DNA of 22,021 nucleotides from Anthropogastromicrobium sp050944455 (GTDB lineage: Bacteria; Bacillota; Clostridia; Lachnospirales; Lachnospiraceae). The stretch spans positions 1-22,021 of the forward strand of contig JBMNRC010000034.1 of the NCBI GenBank assembly GCA_050944455.1. The letters run 5' to 3'. Shown here piece after piece: positions 1 to 7,300 of this stretch; the stretch's first letter is position 1; each line of letters begins with the position of its first letter. The position numbers were made by a program, and so were the translations under genes. The notes under the pieces were generated by a model. It saw only the letters and a program-made list of their open reading frames with translations. It was not told the origin of the DNA and made no database searches.

Positions 1-119
1 ACAGCTTCTTTCAGATTCCGCCTCACGGCGGACACCCTTGCTGTTCAGCTATGTACTTCCTCGCTGCCAAGGCGTACCAGGGACTTTCACCCATTAGAGC
101 GCGCCCATGGCGCGCATAC
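1..119 (-). mobile_element. Group II intron, 5' end (domain I part), cut by window edge
   Basis: Read on the minus strand, the sequence starts GTATGCGCGCC, one base off the GUGYG 5' consensus of group II introns. It continues with GGGTGAAAGTCCC and, further in, AAGGGTGTCCGCC and GGAATCTGAA. These blocks are typical of the 5' domain I of bacterial group II introns from Clostridia. Only about 119 bases are inside the window, so the reverse-transcriptase/maturase gene and domains II-VI would lie to the left and cannot be seen. The 5' boundary at 119 rests on the GTATG match and could be off by a few bases. Identification is from remembered family sequence, not from a covariance search. Confidence 0.72.
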
Positions 120-120
120 T

Positions 121-159
121 AAAAAAATACCCGCGGCAGACATTTCTGTCTGCCGCGGG
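121..159 (-). terminator. Intrinsic terminator immediately upstream of the intron
   Basis: On the minus strand a perfect 13-bp stem (147-159 with 130-142) is closed by a GAAA tetraloop (143-146) and followed by TATTTTTTT (129-121). This is a textbook rho-independent terminator. It lies about 137 bases past the stop of the MFS remnant and would end that transcript. The intron begins one base after the T-tract. Confidence 0.9.
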
Positions 160-295
160 CACCTTTGCTCACTGTTCTGACTTTTTCCTTATACACCTCA
201 GGGGCGGGAATGTCAAGTTTGCGCATCAGGGAGAGGCGCGATGTTCCCCGGTCCGCTGTCGTTCCGTCTGTCAGAAGGAATGCCCGGCCGGCGCG

Positions 296-779
296 TCAGG
301 ATACGGCGCGCTGTCTCCCGGCCACCATCTTTTCCATCTTCCGGACGGCGAAAACAAGGATCAGCGAGCCCAGCACCGAGATGGCGCTGAAGAAAACCAG
401 CGTTCTGTGCACTCCGAACCCGTCCAGAAGAAAGCCACCGAAGAACGTCGCGATGATCCCGGCGATCGTGATGCACATCGTCACCAGCGACTGGCCTTTG
501 GCCGCGTCAGCGCTGTCAAAGAACTCGTCCGCAAAGTAAACGGAAGCCGGAATGAACAGCGCGAAAGCGCCCGCCTGGAGCAGCTGGATGAAAAAGAACG
601 GGATCAGGGAAGACGCCGCCGCTGTGCAGATATGCCGCACGGAGAACATGACGCCGGAAAAGATCAGGACGCTTCCGGTTTTCACGCGGTCCCTGAATTT
701 CTGATAAAGCAGCATGGCCGGCAGTTCCAGGAGCGACTGGAAAAAGAGCGCGATTCCCATGTCGGCCGCCGTCCGCGCA
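296..779 (-). pseudogene. MFS transporter, 5'-truncated remnant (C-terminal half)
   Basis: The minus-strand reading frame encodes about 155 residues of hydrophobic, MFS-like sequence. It includes MGIALFFQSLLELPAML, which resembles the start of TM7 in MFS_1-like sugar or nucleoside symporters, and GGFLLDGFGVHRTLVFF near the end of the second six-helix bundle. About six transmembrane segments can be counted. A complete family member has about 400 residues and twelve segments, so the N-terminal half is absent. Homology starts almost directly after the TGA of the upstream oxidoreductase, which suggests that a deletion removed the 5' half and joined the two genes. No convincing ribosome binding site precedes the ATG at 760. 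A functional half-transporter is unlikely. The substrate cannot be inferred. Confidence 0.72.
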
Positions 780-1907
780 TCAGCCCTTTCCGGGCTCCGC
801 GAAGGCTGCCGGAATCTCAAAATCGGTCGTCATCCGTTGGTAGGTGCGTGTTTCACTGCTCTTTAAGATGCCGGCGAGAACTTCCACCACATGCACCGCC
901 ATGGAGGCGTCCGTGCGGCTCTTTCTTCCCTCAAGAATCGCGTCCGCCATCTCGGACGGGCCGATTCCGCGGCAGTTGTCCGACAGGGCGTTCACCGGCT
1001 CCAGCACAACCGGGTCGTCTTTCACGGTCCAGTCCGGAAAATCCGGCAGCGGATTCGGGATCAGCGAGATCTGTCCCCCGAACTGGTTGGGGTCCGTCAT
1101 CCGCAGAATCCCTTTCGTCCCGTAAATCTGAAAGTAAGCCCGGTCTCTCATCGCGGAGTCGGAATCCAGCAGGAAAGTGCCCGGCACACCGCTCCTAAAC
1201 ATCAGCGACGCGGCCACCTCGCTCTCCACCGGGGCGGAGAACGTCTGCCCGTATTCCGGGGACGTGGGGATGACATTTTTGCGCTCCGGGTACGGCCCGC
1301 GGACGAACCCGGCCACGGAGTCCACCGGCCCGAGGATGCTGACCATCGCCGTCAGGTAATAGGGGCCATAGTCGAAAGCGGTTCCGCCGCCGGGCACACG
1401 CAGAAAATGAAACTTCGACATCAGCACGTCGTTGTCCCTGTTGGCCGCCGCCGATACCCCTGTAACCGTTCCGATCAGTCCGCTGTCCACCGCGTGCTTC
1501 GCCGTCTGGATGGCGCTGCCGAGAAACGTGTCCGGGGCCGAGCAGAGGTACAGGCCCTTTTCCCGCGCGAGGTCCAGCAGCTCCTTCGCGCGCTCCGGAT
1601 CCGCGCAGATCACCTTTTCGGTGTAGACGTGCTTTCCCGCCTCGAGCGCCCGGCGGATGATCTCATAGTGCGCGTTCTCGGGCGTGAGGTTGACAACCAG
1701 GTCGATCTCGGGGTCGGCCATCAGCTCGTCGACCGTGCAGGCCGCGATCCCGTATTCCTGCGCCCGCTTCTGCGCGTGCGAAAGATGGGCCGAGGCGACG
1801 CATTTCACCTTCAGGCCGCCAAAGCGGTGAATCATGTTTTTGAGATAGATTCCGCTGATGGCGCCGGATCCAACAACGCCCACCGTAAGTTTCCCCTGTC
1901 CTGCCAT
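780..1907 (-). CDS. Gfo/Idh/MocA family NAD(P)-dependent oxidoreductase
   Basis: The protein has 375 residues, normal for the family. The N-terminal Rossmann fold carries the dinucleotide-binding motif GVVGSGAISG (about residues 10-19). The NLTPENAHYE stretch (73-82) and the YTEK segment (95-98) align with the usual TPNxxH and EKP motifs, but here EK is followed by Val rather than Pro. The C-terminal domain has GGGTAFDYGPYYL (173-185), which supplies the Asp and Tyr/His usually involved in substrate binding and catalysis. The reaction would be reversible oxidation of a sugar, inositol or related polyol using NAD(P); the substrate is unknown. The start at 1907 is chosen over the longer reading frame because AAAGGAG lies 7 bases upstream and the Rossmann motif begins right after. 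It is transcribed divergently from the SDR gene at 2232. Cytoplasmic. Confidence 0.9.
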   Translation of the reverse strand: MAGQGKLTVGVVGSGAISGIYLKNMIHRFGGLKVKCVASAHLSHAQKRAQEYGIAACTVDELMADPEIDLVVNLTPENAHYEIIRRALEAGKHVYTEKVICADPERAKELLDLAREKGLYLCSAPDTFLGSAIQTAKHAVDSGLIGTVTGVSAAANRDNDVLMSKFHFLRVPGGGTAFDYGPYYLTAMVSILGPVDSVAGFVRGPYPERKNVIPTSPEYGQTFSAPVESEVAASLMFRSGVPGTFLLDSDSAMRDRAYFQIYGTKGILRMTDPNQFGGQISLIPNPLPDFPDWTVKDDPVVLEPVNALSDNCRGIGPSEMADAILEGRKSRTDASMAVHVVEVLAGILKSSETRTYQRMTTDFEIPAAFAEPGKG

Positions 1908-1979
1908 GATTGGTCTCCTTTCCGTTCGCGATCCCCCGGTGTTCCCGCGGCCGGGCGGATTCTGATAGAATTTGATCTC

Positions 1980-1985
1980 ATTATA
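1980..1985 (-). promoter_or_regulatory. Candidate -10 element for the oxidoreductase gene
   Basis: A perfect TATAAT lies on the minus strand, about 73 bases upstream of the ATG at 1907. No good -35 hexamer is found at 16-18 bases spacing, so the promoter may be activator-dependent or may be a chance match. Confidence 0.4.
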
Positions 1986-2055
1986 GCGGAAGTGTGGAAA
2001 AATACCATGCCCAAAAGCCGTATTTTGCGGTATCATGAAAACAGCACAGGCGGCG

Positions 2056-2152
2056 GATTCAGAAAAGAGTCAGCGGAATTCAACAGAGATTCAGAAAAGA
2101 TACCGTAAAGATGCCGAAAAGATTCAGATAAGATTCAGAAAAGATCAGAAAC
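2056..2152 (+). repeat. 11-bp tandem repeat, unit GATTCAGAAAA, about nine copies
   Basis: Units begin at 2056, 2067, 2078 (10 bases), 2088, 2099, 2110, 2121, 2132 and 2143. Exact GATTCAGAAAA occurs at 2056, 2088 and 2132. GATTCAGATAA (2121) and GATGCCGAAAA (2110) are close variants, and the rest are degenerate. The array fills much of the 324-base gap between the divergent oxidoreductase and SDR genes and ends about 80 bases before the SDR start codon. It is purine-rich on the plus strand. The period is close to one helical turn. Confidence 0.8.
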
Positions 2153-2231
2153 CATATACGGCATTTCCTGTATCTGTGGAGTTTCGCATAAATGGTTTGA
2201 TCAGCCCACTTTGTTTGAAGGAGGAATTGCC

Positions 2232-3260
2232 ATGAGAAAAGCTCTGTTTATCGGCGGCACGGGAACAATCAGCACAGCGGTGGTCCGCAGGCTGGCCGCG
2301 CAGGGGGACTGGAAGATCTGGCTCCTGAACCGGGGACACCGCAGGATTGACTTTGGGGACAACGTCCACAGCCTGACGGCGGATATCAATGATGAGGCCG
2401 CGGCCGCAAAGCTGCTCGAAGGAATGGAATTCGACGCCGTGTGCGAGTTCGTCGGATTCACGCGCGGGCAGGTCGAGCGCGACGTCCGGCTCTTCTCCGG
2501 AAAGACCCGGCAGTATATTTTCACCAGCAGCGCCTCCGCCTACCACAAGCCGGCTCCGAGCCCCTTTATCACGGAGGGGACTTCCCTGGCGAATCCCTAC
2601 TGGCAGTATTCGCGGGACAAGATCGCGTGCGAGGATTACCTGATGGAACAGTACCGGAAGAGCGGTTTCCCCGTCACGATCGTCCGCCCGAGCCACACTT
2701 ACGACGAAAATCATGTGACGGTTGCGGTTCACGGCGCGAAAGGTGCCTGGCAGGTCGTGAAACGGATGATGGAAGAAAAACCGGTGCTCATCCCCGGCGA
2801 CGGCACTTCGCTGTGGGCCGTCACTTTCAACGCGGATTTCGCCGTCGGCTACACGGGCCTGATGGGAAACCCGCACGCGATCGGCGAGGCTTTCCAGATC
2901 ACCGGAGATGAAATACTGACCTGGAACCAGATTTATGAAACCATCGCGGACGCGCTGCACGTGAAGCTCAACCCCTGCCACGTCTCCTCGGATTTTCTGG
3001 CGGAAGTCGGTCCGCAGTACGATCTGGCGGGAGCTCTTCTGGGCGATAAGGCGACCAGCGTGATTTTCGACAACAGCAAGCTGAAAAAGCTCGTGCCGGA
3101 GATGAGGACGAACATCCCGTTTGACCAGGGTATCCGCATTGTTCTGGACAACGTCCTGGCTCATCCTGAGCTTCAGGTCGAGGATCCGGAATTCGACGAA
3201 TTCTGCGACCGTATCGTGGCTGCCAAAAGGCACGCCATCGAGGAGGTTCTGCGGAAGTAA
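2232..3260 (+). CDS. NAD-dependent epimerase/dehydratase (extended SDR family)
   Basis: The protein has 342 residues, typical of extended short-chain dehydrogenase/reductases acting on nucleotide sugars or related substrates. The N-terminal LFIGGTGTIS (residues 5-14) is the cofactor-binding glycine motif. TSSASAY (98-104) contains the catalytic serine region. YSRDK (126-130) is the YxxxK catalytic motif. IVRPSHTYDE further on matches the substrate-domain RPxxxYG region. The start at 2232 has AAGGAGG 7 bases upstream, better than the in-frame ATG at 2211. The likely activity is NAD-dependent epimerisation, dehydration or oxidation of a sugar derivative; the substrate cannot be told from sequence. 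The neighbouring divergent sugar-type oxidoreductase suggests a shared carbohydrate pathway. Cytoplasmic. Confidence 0.88.
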   Translation: MRKALFIGGTGTISTAVVRRLAAQGDWKIWLLNRGHRRIDFGDNVHSLTADINDEAAAAKLLEGMEFDAVCEFVGFTRGQVERDVRLFSGKTRQYIFTSSASAYHKPAPSPFITEGTSLANPYWQYSRDKIACEDYLMEQYRKSGFPVTIVRPSHTYDENHVTVAVHGAKGAWQVVKRMMEEKPVLIPGDGTSLWAVTFNADFAVGYTGLMGNPHAIGEAFQITGDEILTWNQIYETIADALHVKLNPCHVSSDFLAEVGPQYDLAGALLGDKATSVIFDNSKLKKLVPEMRTNIPFDQGIRIVLDNVLAHPELQVEDPEFDEFCDRIVAAKRHAIEEVLRK

Positions 3261-3321
3261 CCATTTGACTGTCGCCCGGACAAGTCCTGATCTTCCCACG
3301 GTTCAGGCGGCTGCTGGCCGG

Positions 3322-4716
3322 TCAGTTTTCCATTTTGCGCGTGAGGTTTTTGAGCCACTTGTAGCGGTAAAAATGATGCATCACCAGCGGCAGTTTTCCG
3401 ACTTCGTCCAGGCAGGTGCAGGCGTACACCGCGAGAACCGGCCAGTGGAACACAAACGCCCCGAGGAATGCCGTCGGGATGGCGAAGCACCACATCATCA
3501 GCGCGAGCGACCAGACGTCGAAATTCGTGTCCCCGCCGCCGTCAAAAATTCCGTTGATGATAACCGTATTGGCGCACCGCCCGATCATGTACACCGAAGT
3601 GATCATCAGCATTCCGACCAGCAGGCGGTCGGCCTCCGGCGAAAGCCGGTAGAACACCCGCACCGGCTGGATCACGGCCAGGACAACTCCGCAGGTGATT
3701 ATGCCGATCAGAAACCCGATCTTCATCAGCTTGGTCCCGTACTCTTTGGCGACATCCATGTTGCCCTGCCCGAGTTCAACGCCCAGCATGATGGCCGCCG
3801 CGCTGCCCACGCCGTTGCACATGCAGCAGGTCAGGTCTCTCACCACTGCCGCCACGGAGTTCGCCGCGGCCGCGTCCTGCCCGAGATGTCCCATCACTGC
3901 CGTGTACGAAGTGAATCCGACGCCCCACAGCAGGGAAGCCCCCAGAATCGGCATCGCGATCTTCACGAAATCCCTGTCCAGCAGCCGGTTTCTGTGAAAG
4001 AAGCGCCGGTAATCCGGACGCGGATACCCCTTGCGAAGAGAGAACACAATACAGAGCACGATCTCCACGACCCGGGAAATCAGGGTTGCCGTGGCCGCTC
4101 CGCGCGCTCCCATCCTCGGAGCCCCCAGCAGTCCGAAGATGAATACCGAGTTCAGCGCGATGTTGACCACAACCGCGGTGCTCGAGATCAGGGCCGTTGT
4201 CTGCTGATGGTCGCACACTTTCATCATCGTCAGGTAGGCCTGCGAAATGCCGGTTAGCAGGTAAGACCAACCGGCGATCCGCAGATACCCGGCTCCGATG
4301 GCCTGGAGCTCCGCGTCGTTGGTAAAGATCGTCATCATGGCTTCAGGCTGGCAGATGCAGGCATAGCCGAACACCAGGTCCACGATCAGGTTGAGGCGGA
4401 TCAGCAGGTTGAAAATGTCATCCAGTGTTTTCGTGTCCCGGATTCCCCAGTACTGCGCCGCGAGAATCGACCCGGCGCCGGTGCTCGCGCCGATGAACAT
4501 GTTCATGACGAACTGGATCTGGGTAGCGAGCGAAACCGACGACATCGAGTTCTGGTCCAGGCGGCCCAGCATGATCGCGTCCGCGGCGGCGACCGCGGCA
4601 AGCATCAGGCTCTGGAACGCCATGGGAACAGTCAGAGAAATCAGACGGTGATTGAAAGCGCGGTCTGAAAACAATCCTTTCTTTCCGGCAGAACCCGGAG
4701 CATTATTCTGTGTCAT
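3322..4716 (-). CDS. MATE family efflux transporter
   Basis: The protein has 464 residues and about twelve hydrophobic segments in two similar halves, the normal MATE architecture. The N-terminal half has LTVPMAFQSLMLAAVAAAD (about 28-46) followed by MLGRLDQNSMSSVSLATQ, the usual family start. The second half repeats the pattern, with IAMPILGASLLWGVGFTSYT and a following loop. Members export cationic drugs, organic cations or metabolites, driven by Na+ or H+ gradients, across the cytoplasmic membrane; the substrate here is unknown. The start at 4716 has AAAGGA about 12 bases upstream, a rather long spacing. The 80-base leader on the coding strand is almost all purine. The gene converges on the SDR gene, with a 61-base gap and no clear terminator between them. 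The C-terminus is short and basic (KNLTRKMEN). Confidence 0.93.
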   Translation of the reverse strand: MTQNNAPGSAGKKGLFSDRAFNHRLISLTVPMAFQSLMLAAVAAADAIMLGRLDQNSMSSVSLATQIQFVMNMFIGASTGAGSILAAQYWGIRDTKTLDDIFNLLIRLNLIVDLVFGYACICQPEAMMTIFTNDAELQAIGAGYLRIAGWSYLLTGISQAYLTMMKVCDHQQTTALISSTAVVVNIALNSVFIFGLLGAPRMGARGAATATLISRVVEIVLCIVFSLRKGYPRPDYRRFFHRNRLLDRDFVKIAMPILGASLLWGVGFTSYTAVMGHLGQDAAAANSVAAVVRDLTCCMCNGVGSAAAIMLGVELGQGNMDVAKEYGTKLMKIGFLIGIITCGVVLAVIQPVRVFYRLSPEADRLLVGMLMITSVYMIGRCANTVIINGIFDGGGDTNFDVWSLALMMWCFAIPTAFLGAFVFHWPVLAVYACTCLDEVGKLPLVMHHFYRYKWLKNLTRKMEN

Positions 4717-4916
4717 ATCCAGCAGGTTTCCTTTATTCTTTTCTTTATTATTCTTCTTTATACTTCTCTTTTGTCTATACTTTTCTTTGATTTTCTGTTG
4801 GTTTTCTTCGGCAAAATGGACCTTCAGCCGGATTTCCCCGGTCAGGGAATCCGGTTAGCCGCGCGGCCGTCAGGGCCCGGCAGTCGTCCCAGTCATAAAC
4901 CTGGTCAATCATCTCA
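4717..4916. other. Intergenic DNA: purine-rich MATE leader and a hairpin
   Basis: On the MATE coding (minus) strand, about 4730-4800 is nearly pure A/G with scattered T, a strong compositional skew. At 4828-4854 there is an inverted repeat (CCGGATTTCC / GGGAATCCGG, one T-G pair, 7-base loop). It could be a weak terminator for the upstream GH43 transcript, but no T-tract follows on either strand. No open reading frame of note is seen. Confidence 0.45.
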
Positions 4917-5090
4917 GCCATCAGACTTGTTCACTGAGCCAGGACAATGACCCGGCCGACAAACCCGCTCAGTCAGCCCGGCCATCAGACTTGTTCATTG
5001 AGCCAGGACAATGACCCGGCCAACAGACCCGCTCAGTCAGCTCAGCCATTGAAGCTGTTCATTGAGCCCGGAGCATTGAAGCCGGTCATT
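4917..5090. repeat. 64-bp tandem repeat, 2.7 copies
   Basis: Unit 1 is 4917-4980 and unit 2 is 4981-5044; they differ at about five of 64 positions. A third, degraded unit starts at 5045, keeps GCCAT and GTTCATTGAGCC in register, and runs into the last codons of the GH43 gene at 5086. Each full unit contains CATTGAGCC or CACTGAGCC and the pair TCATTG...CAATGA (TCACTG in unit 1), which can form a small stem-loop. A still weaker unit may precede 4917. Confidence 0.85.
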
Positions 5091-6765
5091 GGATTCCCGA
5101 AACTTCCACGGTCTTTCCCTCGGTGATGCCGTTCTCATTGAACGAGTCGACCCGGACAAAGGTTTTCTGTCCCGCGATCAAGGTGGAAAGCCTAACCCTG
5201 TTCTCCCCGTAAACCATCCAGCTGTGGTAAAGCTTATCCGGGGCGTTCCCGTACAGAACGTTGTATCCGTCCGCTCCCGGCACTGCCGTCCATTCGACGT
5301 CGGCGTCCATCGGATCGGTCTTAACCGCCGACAGAACAGAAGCCGCCGCCGGCTTTTCCCCGTTTCCGTTCCCGAAAACCCGCAGCCCGCTGACCCGCAG
5401 ACGCTGGCCGTACGGGAGGCTATCCCCGGTCACGCGCACATAGCGGGCACGGATTCCCTCCGGATATTCAAAATAACCGCTGCTGCAGTCGCGCTCCACG
5501 TTCTCCCGGAGCGTCCAGCTGGCTCCGTTCTCGGAGGTTTCCAGCCGATACCGTGAAATCTGGGGCCGGGTGTCGATGTGGCGGCCCTGGGGACTTCCCA
5601 CATAGGAATCCTCCGGAAAATCTTCGGAGACGTCCTGGTCGGCAAGGCTGACCTGAACCGCGCGCACGTCTTTCACGGCGCCCAGGTCAGCCGCGATCCA
5701 TTCGCCCGGCCTGTCGGTTCCGGCGCTCCACCAGGTGCGGATATCCTCGTTCACCGCGTTCTCCGGGCTGCTCCCCTCCGCCGTGGAGGACGCCGTCACC
5801 GGGGCCTTATAGCTCAAAAGCATCCATTCCGGCGCGAGTTTGCGGGGGTCGAACCGCCCTTCCGGGATTCTGTGCGGGTAATCCGCGAAGCTCTGGCAGC
5901 AGTACAGCGTCCCGTCGCCGTCGATTCCCGCCGGGAACAGGCCGATTCTTCGCTCGAAGAGATGATTGACGGAAATACTCATCGTCGCCGTGTGCCACAG
6001 GTTTCCATAACGGTCCTCAATCGTGCTGCCGTGGCCGGCTCCGGTGATGAAGCCGCCCGGCTTGGACGAGAACGGGTTGCTCTTCTGAAGGGTGAACGGG
6101 CCGAGCGGGCTGTCGCTCACGTAGACGCCGTCGCTGTACGTGTTGAATTCGGTCCCCGGGCATGCGTACTGCAGGTAGTAGCGGCCGCGCAGTTTGGTCA
6201 TGAACGCGCCTTCGATATAGGGTTTTAAGGCGCCGTTTCCCGCCGGGCGCTCGTAGCCGAGCTCGTTTTCACGGTCATGGATCAGAACTTTCTTTTCCCC
6301 GACCGGCGTGAGCGTTTCAGGGTCCATTTCCACCCCGTAGATCGGCTCAGCGTTGCTGCAGCCCCAGTAGAAGTAAACGCGGCCGTCATCGTCCTGGAAC
6401 ATGTCCGGGTCCCAGAAGTCGAATGGCGCGGATACCTGCTCGAACGGATCGTTCAGAGGGTCTTTCGTGCGGAGAATCGGGCAGTTGGTTCCGCGCCTGG
6501 AGGCGCAGAAAACCAGCCAGCCGCCGATCTCCCGGACGTCCGGCGCGTAGTCGTAGATCAGAAGATCCTCCGCGGGCTTGAATTTCCAGTTCAGCAGGTC
6601 GCTGCTGTACCAGAAGCCGGCGGACATGGAAGCGAAAAGATAGTAGGTATCGTGAAAAAGAATCAGCGTCGGGTCGGCCGCCTCACGGCAGGCGTATCTT
6701 CTGCCGCCCTCCCTGAAATGCTGGTATCGGTATCCCAGGTCCAGCGGGTTGCACCAGGTTTTCAT
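5086..6765 (-). CDS. Glycoside hydrolase family 43 with F5/8-type C and FN3-like domains
   Basis: The protein has 559 residues. Residues 1-300 form a GH43-type five-bladed propeller. The likely general base is Asp31 in ADPTLILF, the pKa-modulating Asp is Asp119 in FWDPDMFQDDDG, and the general acid is Glu185 in YIEGAFM. His245 in GAGHGS matches the usual metal-site histidine. Residues about 318-466 look like a discoidin/F5-8C (CBM32-like) carbohydrate-binding domain, and 475-558 like a fibronectin type III fold. GH43 enzymes are mainly arabinofuranosidases and xylosidases; specificity is not evident here. No signal peptide is present, so it probably acts on imported oligosaccharides in the cytoplasm. 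The start at 6765 has AAGGAG 7 bases upstream. That site lies inside the first unit of a 26-bp tandem repeat. Confidence 0.9.
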   Translation of the reverse strand: MKTWCNPLDLGYRYQHFREGGRRYACREAADPTLILFHDTYYLFASMSAGFWYSSDLLNWKFKPAEDLLIYDYAPDVREIGGWLVFCASRRGTNCPILRTKDPLNDPFEQVSAPFDFWDPDMFQDDDGRVYFYWGCSNAEPIYGVEMDPETLTPVGEKKVLIHDRENELGYERPAGNGALKPYIEGAFMTKLRGRYYLQYACPGTEFNTYSDGVYVSDSPLGPFTLQKSNPFSSKPGGFITGAGHGSTIEDRYGNLWHTATMSISVNHLFERRIGLFPAGIDGDGTLYCCQSFADYPHRIPEGRFDPRKLAPEWMLLSYKAPVTASSTAEGSSPENAVNEDIRTWWSAGTDRPGEWIAADLGAVKDVRAVQVSLADQDVSEDFPEDSYVGSPQGRHIDTRPQISRYRLETSENGASWTLRENVERDCSSGYFEYPEGIRARYVRVTGDSLPYGQRLRVSGLRVFGNGNGEKPAAASVLSAVKTDPMDADVEWTAVPGADGYNVLYGNAPDKLYHSWMVYGENRVRLSTLIAGQKTFVRVDSFNENGITEGKTVEVSGIQ

Positions 6766-6773
6766 CGCGCGCT

Positions 6774-6842
6774 CCTTACGGTCAGAACAGATCTTTCAGC
6801 CTTACGGCCATAACAGATCTTACAATCTGAACAGATATTTCA
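6774..6842. repeat. 26-bp tandem repeat in the GH43 leader
   Basis: Unit A is 6774-6799 and unit B is 6800-6825 (about 22 of 26 positions identical). A third partial unit (6826-6842) retains GAACAGATATTTCAG. All copies share AACAGATCTT or a close variant. The end of unit A nearest the gene contributes the AAGG of the GH43 ribosome binding site, and on the minus strand unit B offers a second CCGTAAGG. Confidence 0.75.
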
Positions 6843-6886
6843 GAGGCGGAACCTCAGATCGTAAGATTCCGCTTCCGCTTCATCCC

Positions 6887-6892
6887 ATCATA
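6887..6892 (-). promoter_or_regulatory. Candidate extended -10 for the GH43 gene
   Basis: The minus strand reads TGGTATGAT, which is an extended -10 (TGn) with TATGAT, about 122 bases upstream of the GH43 start. No recognisable -35 is seen, which is usual for extended -10 promoters. The 26-bp repeat lies between this site and the gene. Confidence 0.4.
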
Positions 6893-7049
6893 CCAGTTTT
6901 TTGAGATTCCCGCTCTGTTTTTTCGCCCTGTATTAGATTATTTTTCGGAATGTTCCGCCGCGGCGGAGATCCCGACCTGAGTTTTCACTCCAAACCGCGG
7001 AAGCGGCCCAGCCGGACACGGCGCAGAGATTCCACTTTGCCGCAGGCAC

Positions 7050-7078
7050 TCGACCCTCCGGGGTTTTCCTGATATACT
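7050..7078 (+). promoter_or_regulatory. Candidate sigma-A promoter for the HAD gene
   Basis: TCGACC (7050-7055) and TATACT (7073-7078) are separated by 17 bases. If used, transcription would start near 7085 and leave a leader of about 215 bases before the ATG at 7301. Confidence 0.5.
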
Positions 7079-7300
7079 GTGTCTGTATATTAAAACAGCA
7101 GCGGATACCAGGCGGGTACCGCAGCCGCGGGCCGGCCGGGCTTTCTGGTATGCCGCGGTGAATCTCAAAGCAGCGCGGCATTGCGGATGCCGGCAGCGCC
7201 TGCCGGACCCGCTCCGCTTCATCGCTGGTTCAAATAGCGGTAATTTTTTCACCGCATCAAAGGACAATACATTTTCTCTGGTTCAAAGGACGATACTGAA
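7079..7300 (+). other. Long structured leader before the HAD gene
   Basis: The leader contains ATACCAG (7105-7111) complementary to CTGGTAT (7145-7151), a perfect 7-bp hairpin CCGGCAG/CTGCCGG (7190-7206, 3-base loop), and a direct repeat CTGGTTCAAA (7225-7234 and 7278-7287). CAAAGGA (7284-7290) from the second copy is the probable ribosome binding site. No known riboswitch consensus was recognised, and no T-tract follows the hairpins. Confidence 0.35.

Noticed and set aside
1..119. Fragment of 23S rRNA
   Set aside because: The GGGTGAAAGTCCC and AAGGGTGTCC blocks with a GTATG 5' end fit group II intron domain I. No rRNA landmark could be recognised.
107..1198. Long plus-strand reading frame
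   Set aside because: It is antisense to the MFS remnant and the oxidoreductase, is rich in Arg/Pro/Ser as expected for a GC-rich shadow frame, and has no ribosome binding site or recognisable domain.
4917..5090. CRISPR array
   Set aside because: The 64-bp units are contiguous tandem copies with no spacers, and no cas genes are present.
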